A stretch of 64,000 bases of DNA from Arachidicoccus terrestris (GTDB taxonomy: Bacteria > Bacteroidota > Bacteroidia > Chitinophagales > Chitinophagaceae). Positions 18,772 to 26,395 of the stretch are shown here, one piece after another. Below the pieces are notes generated by a model. The model was not told the DNA's origin. It saw only the letters and a program-made list of their open reading frames with translations, and searched no databases. The DNA lies in NCBI RefSeq assembly GCF_020042345.1, contig NZ_CP083387.1:2418001-2482000 (forward strand), read 5' to 3'. Each line of letters starts with the position of its first letter. Position 1 is the first letter of the stretch. The translations under genes were made by a program, and so were the position numbers.

Positions 18772-19188
18772 TTACTGGTTTTCTCCAAAATATTCTACAT
18801 ATATGCGTGGAGTCTCGTATAATTTTACACAGTGTAACTGAACACCAGCCGGCAGATATGGGTGGATCTGTTCCCAGATAGCCATGGCCAGGTTTTCAGT
18901 CGTACACATTTTGCCCTGCAGAAATGGCACTTCGATATTCAGGTTTTTGTGGTCGAGTGCTTCGATTACCTGTTCATTCACAATCCGGCTTAAAACCTTG
19001 ACGTCCATTAAAAAACCTGTTTCCGGATCCGGGTTCCCCTTAACCGTTACATAGAGCTCAAAGTTGTGCCCATGCCAGTTTTCATTCGCACAGAGACCAA
19101 ATACGGCTTCATTTTTTTCCTTTGTCCAAGTGGGGTTATAGAGTTTATGCGCTGCATTAAAATGTTCCAGGCGCGTAAGATAAACCAT
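18772..19188 (-). CDS. 6-pyruvoyl/6-carboxytetrahydropterin synthase, copy 2
   Basis: This is the second PTPS-family enzyme (138 aa) and the first gene of the pterin run. It carries zinc ligands in EHFNAAH (H9 or neighbouring His) and HGH (H39, H41). The catalytic Cys33 lies in CANENWHGHNF, again with Cys-x5-HGH spacing, followed by LDHKNLN and LYETPRIYVEY. The start at ATG 19188 is fixed by a near-perfect promoter just upstream: the TTG that would open a longer frame at 19233 is itself the -33 element. It ends 16 bases before copy 1. The likely division of labour is one enzyme for queuosine and one for another reduced pterin. Confidence 0.88.
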   Translation of the reverse strand: MVYLTRLEHFNAAHKLYNPTWTKEKNEAVFGLCANENWHGHNFELYVTVKGNPDPETGFLMDVKVLSRIVNEQVIEALDHKNLNIEVPFLQGKMCTTENLAMAIWEQIHPYLPAGVQLHCVKLYETPRIYVEYFGENQ

Positions 19189-19203
19189 CTCTAAAAATTT
19201 TGA

Positions 19204-19233
19204 CAAAGATAATTGGATTATTTGGGTAAACAA
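19204..19233 (-). promoter_or_regulatory. Bacteroidota-type promoter of the pterin operon
   Basis: On the minus strand, TTG (19233-19231) and TATCTTTG (19211-19204) are separated by exactly 19 bases, matching the TTG-N19-TAnnTTTG pattern of the phylum. The predicted transcript would begin only about ten bases before the ATG at 19188. Confidence 0.8.
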
Positions 19234-19326
19234 GGGGCAGAAGTCCAGTGTTGGGCTATCTCTTACTTAAAGGAGGCTGCCAGCCCTGTATTGTAGCAAA
19301 AAGCATGGATTGTACCATTGATTTAG

Positions 19327-19334
19327 TACTTTTG
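19327..19334 (+). promoter_or_regulatory. Promoter -7 element of the acetyltransferase gene
   Basis: TACTTTTG matches TAnnTTTG exactly and lies 46 bases before the preferred ATG at 19380. No TTG is found at the ideal upstream distance. Confidence 0.5.
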
Positions 19335-19379
19335 GGCGCGAATTACGCAGATTTCTAATCCATTTTAATGTTCTGGCCC

Positions 19380-19835
19380 ATGAAGACGATTATCCGTAAA
19401 GCTGTTAAAGAAGACTGTCCGCAAATGATGGAACTGGTTAAAGAACTGGCTCTTTTTGAAAAGGCGCCGGAAGAGGTGACTGTTGACCTTCAACATTTTG
19501 AAGACAGCGGATTTGGAGCCCATCCGGTATGGTGGTCTCTTGTAATAGCGGATGAGGCCTCAGGAAAGCTTATCGGGATGGCGCTCTATTATATTCGTTA
19601 TTCTACATGGAAAGGGCAAAGGTTATATCTGGAAGACCTGATTGTCAGTGAGCAACACAGGGGGCGGGGTCTGGGCAAAGCGCTATTTGATGCGCTATTG
19701 GACATCGCTAAAAATGAAGGCTTCAGAGGGATGGTCTGGCAGGCGCTGGACTGGAATACCCCAGCTTTGGATTTTTATCGGAAATACGGCGCCCGCCTGG
19801 ATAATGAATGGGTGAACTGCTCGCTGGATTTTTAA
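19380..19835 (+). CDS. GNAT acetyltransferase, spermidine/diamine acetyltransferase-like
   Basis: The 151-aa protein is a GCN5-type N-acetyltransferase. It shows the acetyl-CoA loop EQHRGRGLGKALFDAL and the blocks EKAPEEVTV, ALYYIRYSTWKGQRLYLEDLIV and WQALDWNTPALDFYRKYGA, which are characteristic of the SAT1-like subgroup. Those enzymes acetylate polyamines or related amines; the actual substrate here is not proven. The ATG at 19380 (MKTIIRKAV) fits the subgroup start; an in-frame ATG at 19368 would add four residues. It is a single gene with its own promoter. Confidence 0.9.
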   Translation: MKTIIRKAVKEDCPQMMELVKELALFEKAPEEVTVDLQHFEDSGFGAHPVWWSLVIADEASGKLIGMALYYIRYSTWKGQRLYLEDLIVSEQHRGRGLGKALFDALLDIAKNEGFRGMVWQALDWNTPALDFYRKYGARLDNEWVNCSLDF

Positions 19836-20154
19836 ACCAGAATCTCAGCTCTGGCCATATTGAAACACATCTCCCGGTCGGTCAGCCCTATAATAAAGCT
19901 TGTGTATGCCAAATTAATTTATCAGCTGCCTCTCAGATGACGGCGTTGGAGTGGGCGCACTTTGCTTCGTGTAAGCCTGATTGGTTCTGCTTTTCTGTGT
20001 GAGTTAGCGTAAGCGCATTTATGTAGCACCCATGTCAGGTTGAACACCGGGCTGTCTGATCCCTATAAGATCCCAATCCATTACCTGACTGATTTCTTAT
20101 CAAATGGTAATTGTCGTATGCTGCGGTTGTATGTCCTTTGTAGAAAAATAAGCA
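19836..20154. other. Intergenic region without a supported gene
   Basis: These 319 bases lie between the acetyltransferase and the SDR gene, both on the plus strand. Short open frames are present but lack any protein signature. I see no strong terminator hairpin or exact promoter match; the SDR promoter presumably lies in the last 100 bases. Confidence 0.4.
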
Positions 20155-21183
20155 ATGAAACACAAAAACGTATTGTTAACCGGTATAACAGGCTTTCTGG
20201 GGGCTCACACGGCTATTCAGCTTTTAAACAAAGGGTACAATATTGTCGGCACGCTAAGGGACAGAAAAAGAGAGCCTGCCATCCGGGCAATTATTGGAGA
20301 ACACGTATCCAATATTAACAATTTAACCTTTGCCGAGGCGGACCTGAATAACGCCATTGTTTGGAATGAACTTACCAAAAACGTGGATTATGTTCAGCAT
20401 ATAGCCTCTCCTTTTCCTAGAAAATTACCCAAAAACGAAAACGATCTGATTTCCCCGGCAAAAAACGGGACACTGAATATATTGAAATCGGCGGCGGATA
20501 ATGGCGTAAAACGGGTGGTGATGACTTCCTCGATGGCAGCAGTGGTATACGGTAAATCAAAGGATCGATTGAGTCGTGTTTTTACGGAAGCTGACTGGAC
20601 AGATGAAACCAATAGAAGAGACACGGCGCCATATATCAGAAGCAAAACCATCGCGGAAAAAGCTGCCTGGGCGTTCATGGAAAATAGTAAATCCGGCTTA
20701 GAGTTGACGACGGTATTGCCAGGAGCGATCTTGGGACCGGTTTTAGAAAAGGATTTTGGCACTTCGGCGAATATTATCGCTCATATTTTACAAGGGCAGG
20801 TTCCCGCCTTACCCAAAATCGGGTTTGATATTGTCGATGTTCGGTCGGTCGCTGATTTGTTGATCAAGGTAATGGAATCGCCAAAGGCAGCCGATAACAG
20901 ATACATCGCGTCAGCAGGTTATCTGACATTTAGTGAAATTGCGCTTTTGCTCAGCGCACAGTATCCGGACAGGAAGATCCCATCCGGGGAGCTTCCCAAC
21001 TTTGCCGCCAGGTTATTCTCTGTATTTGAACCTGCTTTAAAGCCTGTTCTGCTGGATTTGGGGGTAAAAAGAAAAGTTTATATTGACAAGGCAAAAAGTG
21101 AATTAAACTGGGAGCCTCTGCCACTTAAAGAAGCGGTAACGGCTTGTGCGGAAAGCCTTTTTAAACAGAAGATTATTGTATAA
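20155..21183 (+). CDS. Extended short-chain dehydrogenase, dihydroflavonol-reductase-like
   Basis: The 342-aa protein starts with the Rossmann motif GITGFLG (GxxGxxG), has the catalytic YxxxK in YIRSK, and a conserved HIASPFP block as in dihydroflavonol-4-reductase-like and cinnamoyl-CoA-reductase-like enzymes. It should reduce a carbonyl or oxidise an alcohol with NADP(H). The downstream Crp-type regulator starts nine bases after the stop, and a GNAT gene overlaps that, so the three probably form one operon. The ATG at 20155 immediately precedes KHKNVLLTG. The physiological substrate is unknown. Confidence 0.9.
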   Translation: MKHKNVLLTGITGFLGAHTAIQLLNKGYNIVGTLRDRKREPAIRAIIGEHVSNINNLTFAEADLNNAIVWNELTKNVDYVQHIASPFPRKLPKNENDLISPAKNGTLNILKSAADNGVKRVVMTSSMAAVVYGKSKDRLSRVFTEADWTDETNRRDTAPYIRSKTIAEKAAWAFMENSKSGLELTTVLPGAILGPVLEKDFGTSANIIAHILQGQVPALPKIGFDIVDVRSVADLLIKVMESPKAADNRYIASAGYLTFSEIALLLSAQYPDRKIPSGELPNFAARLFSVFEPALKPVLLDLGVKRKVYIDKAKSELNWEPLPLKEAVTACAESLFKQKIIV

Positions 21184-21192
21184 ATATAAAAC

Positions 21193-21780
21193 ATGGAAAA
21201 TTTAAGATCGGTACTCTCTTTTGGAGGAATCCTTACTAAACAAGAAATTGCGCATGTTGCCGCCTCTTTTAGATATTCGAAATTAAAAACGGAGGAACAT
21301 TTTCAGGAGCCCGACAAGATTGCCCATAAAATTGCTTTTGTGGAAACAGGCATTGCAAGAGTGTATACGGTTGACCCGGAAGGTAATGACGTAACCAAGC
21401 ATTTCATAAAGGAAAATCAGTTTTTTGTTGATCTGGAAAGCTATTATACGGGAAAACCGGCAACGGAGGCCTTCCAGGCGGTTACTGTTTGTGAGCTGAT
21501 GGTCATTCACAAATCGGTAATTGAAAAACTGAGTAATGAGATCCCCAACTTCTATATTTTTCTTAAAAGCATCACCGAAGTTGCTCTCCTGAATAAGATC
21601 AAAAACAATGACTTTTTGAATTTCGGCAATGCCAAAACAAAATACCTTGAATTTGTCAGACGCGACCCGGTATTGGCCCAACAGGTTCCACAACAGTATA
21701 TTGCCTCTTATCTCAAAATAACGCCACAGTCGCTAAGCAGGATAAGAAAGGAGCTAACCCCTAAAAACATAAAAAAATGA
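21193..21780 (+). CDS. Crp/Fnr-family transcriptional regulator
   Basis: The 195-aa protein has an N-terminal cyclic-nucleotide-binding-like beta-roll (about residues 20-120, with FVETGIARVYTVDPEGNDVTKHFIKENQFF) and a C-terminal helix-turn-helix (about 150-190). The recognition region reads QYIASYLKITPQSLSRIRKEL, typical of the small Crp-like regulators common in Bacteroidota. The effector is unknown, and I see no cysteine cluster for iron-sulfur binding. It is coupled to the SDR gene (nine bases upstream) and overlaps the GNAT gene by four bases, so it may control its own operon. Confidence 0.92.
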   Translation: MENLRSVLSFGGILTKQEIAHVAASFRYSKLKTEEHFQEPDKIAHKIAFVETGIARVYTVDPEGNDVTKHFIKENQFFVDLESYYTGKPATEAFQAVTVCELMVIHKSVIEKLSNEIPNFYIFLKSITEVALLNKIKNNDFLNFGNAKTKYLEFVRRDPVLAQQVPQQYIASYLKITPQSLSRIRKELTPKNIKK

Positions 21781-22277
21781 TTGAAATTGTTCCCGCAAAC
21801 ATAGCCGATATTCATACGATCCAACAAATTGCTCATCAAACCTGGCCAGAAACGTTTGGTGATATTTTGTCAAAGGAGCAAATAGACTATATGTTGGAAA
21901 TGATGTATTCAACGACTTCCCTGATTACGCAGATGGTAGGAGAAGGGCATCATTTCGTTCTGGCCCGAAAAAATGGAATTCATATGGGCTACGCTTCCTT
22001 CGAATCGAATTACAAAAAGCTGAGCAAAACGAAGATTCACAAAATCTACGTCTTACCGGACACGCAAGGAACTGGCGTAGGCCGGTCCCTGATAGCTTAT
22101 ATTGAGCAAGCAGCTAAAGCCACCAGTGCTGACAAAAAGCTGTTACTGCATGTCAACAGGGATAACAAAGCTGTTAAGTTTTATGAGCACATCGGATTTA
22201 GCGTGGAGGGAACACAAGATCTTCCGATCGGAAATGGCTTTCTGATGGAGGATTTTATTATGGAAAAAAATATCTGA
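21777..22277 (+). CDS. GNAT acetyltransferase
   Basis: The 166-aa protein carries the acetyl-CoA-binding block KIYVLPDTQGTGVGRSLIAYIEQ (the Q/RxxGxG/A loop) and LLLHVNRDNKAVKFYEHIGF near the C-terminus, which define the GNAT fold. Its start overlaps the stop of the Crp-type gene (ATGA arrangement), indicating translational coupling within the SDR-Crp-GNAT operon. The acceptor substrate cannot be predicted. Confidence 0.9.
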   Translation: MIEIVPANIADIHTIQQIAHQTWPETFGDILSKEQIDYMLEMMYSTTSLITQMVGEGHHFVLARKNGIHMGYASFESNYKKLSKTKIHKIYVLPDTQGTGVGRSLIAYIEQAAKATSADKKLLLHVNRDNKAVKFYEHIGFSVEGTQDLPIGNGFLMEDFIMEKNI

Positions 22278-22459
22278 ACCTCACAATTGTCAGTTTGTGC
22301 TGCAGACGGATAGGATGGCTGACTGGCCGGCCATAAACGCAGAAGGGCAGGCCGGTACAGCAAAGATTAACCTATTTCACTTCATTGAAATTGGAGGAAA
22401 GTACAAAAAAGCCCTCATCAGCAGGGACAAAAAGCCTCAATCCGGGGAAACTCCATGCT

Positions 22460-22615
22460 TTAATCTTTACCGGAGTTTGGATCATTGACGCCCTTATTTT
22501 GTTTATCCCACTCGGGCACAGACGGCTGTTTCTTCTTGCGATTCAACCATTTAACCAGAAAATTAGTGATAATTGCCGCTACAATAACGATAACTGCTAT
22601 ACCTAATAACCACAT
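22460..22615 (-). CDS. Small single-span membrane protein
   Basis: This 51-residue product starts at ATG 22615 with a strong membrane helix (WLLGIAVIVIVAAIITNFLV). A basic stretch (KWLNRKKKQ) and a polar tail ending NDPNSGKD follow. The positive charges after the helix suggest that the C-terminus is cytoplasmic. I do not recognise a family. A promoter-like arrangement (TTG, 18 bases, TTACTTTA) lies just upstream on the minus strand. The frame can be extended to a TTG at 22678, but that part is not protein-like. Its size means that the call rests on the helix, the charge pattern and isolation between genes. Confidence 0.5.
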   Translation of the reverse strand: MWLLGIAVIVIVAAIITNFLVKWLNRKKKQPSVPEWDKQNKGVNDPNSGKD

Positions 22616-22704
22616 GATTTTACGAATTAAAGTAAGGTAGCGGGTAAATCCCACAACCCAATACCCTAATTGGTACAAGGACTATTCCAGGCTGCATGTT
22701 GATG

Positions 22705-22718
22705 GCGCCGGCCGGCGC
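22705..22718. repeat. Fourteen-base perfect GC palindrome ahead of the Lpt permease gene
   Basis: GCGCCGGCCGGCGC is self-complementary without a loop. It lies between the small membrane-protein gene and the LptF/LptG-like gene, about 125 bases before the latter. It is the most GC-rich spot in an AT-rich spacer; a binding site or a dispersed element are both possible. Confidence 0.4.
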
Positions 22719-22843
22719 TACCCGTTAAAAGAGAAAACCAATACTTTGTACTTGAATACGGCTTTTATCTACAGGCGATTCGCCAATATTCCCTAAAATT
22801 GTAATAGAACTGCCTAAATTGTTTTTACTTTGTAGCCATCAGT

Positions 22844-23938
22844 ATGAAGAAAATTGACTGGTATATCATAAGCAAATTTCTGAAGACCTTTTTCTTCTCT
22901 ATCTTCCTGTTCACCATAATTTCCGTGGTGATCGACGTGGGGGAGAAAACGGACAATTTTGTGCAAAGCGGATGGTCTTTATACAAGATCATTACAGACT
23001 ATTATTTCTCTTTTATTCCGCATATTATCGCCCTTCTTTTCCCCTTGTTTGTGTTTATTGCCGTCATTTTCTTTACGTCGAAAATGGCGGGCAGAAGTGA
23101 AATTGTCGCGATTTTGGCCAGCGGTACCAGCTTCCGGCGGTTTTTAAGGCCTTATATGGTCACCGGGATTGCACTGGCTTTGTTGCTGGGGTTTGCGGCC
23201 TCCTTTGTCGTGCCCAAGGCCGAGGTTAAGAGAACCTATTTTGAGGATGTCTATGTACACGGCAACTCTAATTACGCTAAACTGACAAAAAAAGACCCGC
23301 TTTTATATTTTAAGCTGGACTCATTCAGCTATGCCGGTATCCGAAACTTTAATGCGGAAACCAAAAGTGGAGGCCCGTTTTTTGTAAACCGGATTAAGAA
23401 TAACGAATTGGTCTATAATCTGAGAGCCAGTACCATTCGGTGGGATACCGCAGGCGGCCCGCACTGGAATCTGAGTCAGGTTGTTGAAAGGACGATCAAC
23501 GGAATGAAAGAAACCGTAACTTCCAGTAACGATAAAAAAGTCAGTTTTAATTTCGATCCCAGCAACCTTAAGAATGACGATTATGCAGAGGTAAAGATGA
23601 CTACGCCGGAGCTTAAAAGTTATATTAAACAGGAACAACTACGGGGTAGCGAAGACATCAATACGTTTAAGATAGAATACTACAGACGCTTCACAACACC
23701 ATTTTCCGTGCTGATCCTGACGATGATCGGGGTTATTCTCTCCAGCAGGAAGGTGCGGGGAGGCAGCGGAGCGCATTTAGCGTTGGGGTTTGTCATGGCG
23801 GCCACTTTTATTGTGATGGACAGGTTTTCCACGATCTTTTCTACCAAAGGTAATTTTACACCTATGCTTGCGGCCTGGCTGCCCAATTTTGTGTTTACCC
23901 TGGTCGCGATCTATTTGTATCGTAAAGCCCCTAAATAA
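22844..23938 (+). CDS. LptF/LptG-family permease (YjgP/YjgQ)
   Basis: The 364-aa inner-membrane protein has a pair of membrane helices at the N-terminus (residues 12-30 and 55-80). The GRSEIVAILASGTSFRRFLRPY coupling segment contacts the LptB ATPase in homologues. A third helix (105-125), a periplasmic beta-jellyroll (about 130-270) and three C-terminal helices follow. This is the build of LptF/LptG, which pull lipopolysaccharide from the inner membrane into the Lpt bridge. Whether it is F or G cannot be told; the partner and LptB are not in the window. A TTACTTTG box at 22825-22832 lies just ahead of the ATG. Confidence 0.92.
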   Translation: MKKIDWYIISKFLKTFFFSIFLFTIISVVIDVGEKTDNFVQSGWSLYKIITDYYFSFIPHIIALLFPLFVFIAVIFFTSKMAGRSEIVAILASGTSFRRFLRPYMVTGIALALLLGFAASFVVPKAEVKRTYFEDVYVHGNSNYAKLTKKDPLLYFKLDSFSYAGIRNFNAETKSGGPFFVNRIKNNELVYNLRASTIRWDTAGGPHWNLSQVVERTINGMKETVTSSNDKKVSFNFDPSNLKNDDYAEVKMTTPELKSYIKQEQLRGSEDINTFKIEYYRRFTTPFSVLILTMIGVILSSRKVRGGSGAHLALGFVMAATFIVMDRFSTIFSTKGNFTPMLAAWLPNFVFTLVAIYLYRKAPK

Positions 23939-24014
23939 TGTTCATTTATGATAAGTTTCGGATATTTTTTAGAAATTTGACTGACTAATAAGTATCTTTA
24001 CGCTGCTTTATATC

Positions 24015-24039
24015 ATTCAGGGGCTCTCTGCCCCTGAAT
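24015..24039 (+). repeat. Perfect hairpin between the Lpt permease and citrate synthase
   Basis: A ten-base-pair perfect stem (24015-24024 with 24030-24039) has a five-base loop. It is not followed by a T run, so it is a poor terminator. It sits downstream of a TATCTTTA box (23993-24000) and about 135 bases ahead of the citrate synthase ATG, where it would be part of the leader if that box is used. Confidence 0.55.
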
Positions 24040-24175
24040 TGCATTTAAATTGGTGGAGATTACCTTTAAAACGGGCTTCGGCATTAAAAAAGATATACAT
24101 TTGCTAAATATGTAATATGTGCTTTATGGGTACGATTGCATAGAAAGCAGGGAATTTGATGGAAAAAATGACAAG

Positions 24176-25501
24176 ATGATTGAGATTAAAAAGAAGTTTT
24201 ACGCCAAAGCAGAAGTAGCTGCAGCAGAAATAAAAGACCTATTAAAGACGAACGGGCAAACACCTGTGGAAAATATAACGGTCGCTCAGTTATACCAGGG
24301 GATGAGGGGTATTACCAGTATCGTGAGTGAAGTGAGTTTACTGGATCCGTTAGAAGGCATCAAGTTCAGGGGTTATACCATTCCGGAATTGCGTGAAAAG
24401 CTTCCCAAAGCAGACCAGGGAAGCGAACCTCTGCCTGAAGGTTTGTTTTATCTGATGCTGATAGGGGAATTGCCTACGGATGAAGATGTGAGGGGAATTT
24501 CTAAGGAATTGGCCAGGCGCAGTGAAATTCCTGACCATGTATATAAAACGATTGACGCCTTGCCGATAAGTGCCCATCCGATGACCCAGTTTGTTACGGG
24601 TATCATGGCGTTGCAGACGGAGAGCAAGTTTGCCAAAGCCTATTCAGATGGAATTAATAAAAAAGAGTATTGGGATCCGATTTTTGAAGATGCTGTAGAC
24701 CTGATTGCCCGTGTTCCTTATATTGCTGCTTACGTATATAACAGAAAATATAGAAACGGGGCTCCGCTTAACTGCGATAAGTCTTTAGACTGGGCAGCGA
24801 ATTTTGCTCAAATGCTGGGATTTGATCACCCTGATTTTCTGAAGCTGATGCGCCTTTATCTGACGATCCACGCTGATCACGAAGGGGGTAATGTATCGGC
24901 CCATACCGTGCATTTGGTTGGATCGGCTTTAAGTGATCCTTATCTGAGTTTTGCCGCAGGCATGAATGGGCTGGCGGGACCATTACATGGGCTGGCCAAT
25001 CAGGAGGTCGTTAAGTGGATCTTTGAAATGCAGGAGAAGCTGGGAACAGATCTGCCTACTAAAGAGCAGATTGTTCAGTACACGAAAGATACGCTGGCTG
25101 CCGGAAAGGTGGTTCCGGGATATGGCCATGGTGTATTACGCCGCACCGACCCCCGTTTTCTGGCGCAAATGGAATTCGGCAAGCAATATATGCCGGATGA
25201 CAAAATGGTGCAGACGGTCTGGAATATATTTGAAGCCGTGCCCGATGTATTAGGTGCGACCGGCAAGATCAAAAACCCATGGCCTAATGTAGATGCGCAC
25301 AGTGGTGCACTGCTGGTCCATTTTGGGATGAAAGAATATGAATTCTATACCGTACTGTTTGGCGTGTCCCGCGCACTCGGCGTAATGGCCAACATGTGCT
25401 GGTCCAGAGCCTTAGGGTTTCCTCTGGAAAGGCCAAAGTCCATCACCACGCGCGGCATTAAAGAATGGTTGGCCGCTGGTGCAGAACAAGGTGCTATTTA
25501 A
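24176..25501 (+). CDS. Citrate synthase
   Basis: The 441-aa enzyme condenses acetyl-CoA with oxaloacetate in the TCA cycle. The catalytic set is visible: His in GPLHGLANQE, His in GYGHGVLRRTDPR and Asp in NVDAHSGALLVHFG. IHADHEGGNVSAHTVHLVGSALSDPYLSFAAGMNGLAGPLHG is spread over residues 255-300. The sequence resembles the eukaryote-like si-citrate synthase group more than the 430-aa GltA group. I prefer the ATG at 24176 (MIEIKKKFYAKAEV); the frame continues 19 codons upstream to a GTG with no family resemblance. A two-way terminator follows the stop. Confidence 0.95.
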   Translation: MIEIKKKFYAKAEVAAAEIKDLLKTNGQTPVENITVAQLYQGMRGITSIVSEVSLLDPLEGIKFRGYTIPELREKLPKADQGSEPLPEGLFYLMLIGELPTDEDVRGISKELARRSEIPDHVYKTIDALPISAHPMTQFVTGIMALQTESKFAKAYSDGINKKEYWDPIFEDAVDLIARVPYIAAYVYNRKYRNGAPLNCDKSLDWAANFAQMLGFDHPDFLKLMRLYLTIHADHEGGNVSAHTVHLVGSALSDPYLSFAAGMNGLAGPLHGLANQEVVKWIFEMQEKLGTDLPTKEQIVQYTKDTLAAGKVVPGYGHGVLRRTDPRFLAQMEFGKQYMPDDKMVQTVWNIFEAVPDVLGATGKIKNPWPNVDAHSGALLVHFGMKEYEFYTVLFGVSRALGVMANMCWSRALGFPLERPKSITTRGIKEWLAAGAEQGAI

Positions 25502-25531
25502 TGGATTTCTGCCGGACAGGATTGATTAATA

Positions 25532-25579
25532 AAAAAACGAAAGACCCGCCTCAATATTGGGACGGGTCTTTCGTTTTTT
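25532..25579. terminator. Two-way intrinsic terminator between citrate synthase and the zinc-ribbon gene
   Basis: A perfect 17-base-pair stem (25532-25548 with 25563-25579), A-rich on the left and T-rich on the right, flanks a 14-base loop. It ends with T runs in both directions, so it can stop the convergent transcripts of citrate synthase (plus) and the minus-strand zinc-ribbon gene. Confidence 0.93.
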
Positions 25580-25625
25580 ATAAGACAGCGTCAGATGGTC
25601 AATGCCGGACGCTGCTATGAGGTGA

Positions 25626-26381
25626 TTAGTCGATCTGTATTGAGTCAGACAATTCTTCGTCGATTAAGATACGGCCACAGTTTTCGCAAACTAATACTTT
25701 TTTGCGTTGGCGAATTTCGCTTTGCTTTTGAGGAGGGATCGCATTGAAGCAACCGCCGCAAGCGTCTCTTTCAACCGGAACTACAGCCAGCCCATTGCGG
25801 AAATTTTTACGGATACGATCATATGAATATAACAACCTTTCCTCAATTTCTTCTCTTGCTTTGTCAATTTTAGCCTGATAGGCTTTTTCTTCTTTTTCTG
25901 TTTCGGCGATGATCTTACCTAGTTCGTCCTTTTTGGTTTTAAGGACAGCGTCTTTACCCTCGATTTTCTTTTTCACATCGTCAAGCGCCTCGATTTTCTG
26001 GGTCAATTCAATATTGGCATCACGTATATGCTTTTCTGCCAGCTTCCCTTCCAGTTGTTGCAGTTCGATCTCTTTATTAATCGCCTCGAACTCTCGGTTA
26101 TTTTTTACGTTTTCGCTTTGCTTCTCGTATTTAATAGCCAGTGCTTCAGAGTCTTTAATGATCGCTTTTTTCTGCTCGATATATTCAGAGATGCCATTGA
26201 TCTCTTCTTCAACTCTGTTTTTTCTATTGTTGAGGCCCGCCAGTTCATCCTCCAGGTCACTTACTTCCATAGGAAGTTCGCCTTTCAGAATCTGGATCTG
26301 GTCCAATTTGCTGTCCAGTTTTTGCAACTTAGCCAGCTCAACTAATTTTTCTTCAACAGAGAAGTCTTTAACGATAGCCAT
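25626..26381 (-). CDS. Coiled-coil protein with C4-type zinc ribbon (CT398/DUF164-like)
   Basis: The 251-aa protein is mostly a long antiparallel coiled coil (about residues 10-190). It ends in a zinc ribbon with CxxC pairs in ACGGCFNAIPP and VCENCGRILI. This is the CT398-type architecture; family members have been linked to nucleic acids or to secretion and flagellar proteins, and no firm role is known. The ATG at 26381 (MAIVKDFSVEEK) is chosen because a longer frame would run into the nif3-like gene. It follows that gene by 14 bases and completes an mqnD-nif3-CT398 run. Confidence 0.9.
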   Translation of the reverse strand: MAIVKDFSVEEKLVELAKLQKLDSKLDQIQILKGELPMEVSDLEDELAGLNNRKNRVEEEINGISEYIEQKKAIIKDSEALAIKYEKQSENVKNNREFEAINKEIELQQLEGKLAEKHIRDANIELTQKIEALDDVKKKIEGKDAVLKTKKDELGKIIAETEKEEKAYQAKIDKAREEIEERLLYSYDRIRKNFRNGLAVVPVERDACGGCFNAIPPQKQSEIRQRKKVLVCENCGRILIDEELSDSIQID

Positions 26382-26395
26382 ATTTCTTTCAGCTT

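Noticed and set aside
18756-18788. TTG start extending PTPS copy 1 by eleven codons
   Set aside because: It would overlap the stop of PTPS copy 2, and the extra residues do not resemble the family; ATG at 18755 or 18752 is better.
20040-20318. 92-codon plus-strand frame overlapping the start of the SDR gene
   Set aside because: Mostly overlaps the well-supported SDR gene in another frame and has no protein-like features.
24119-24175. GTG start extending citrate synthase by 19 codons
   Set aside because: The extra residues do not match citrate synthase N-termini; ATG 24176 begins the conserved part.
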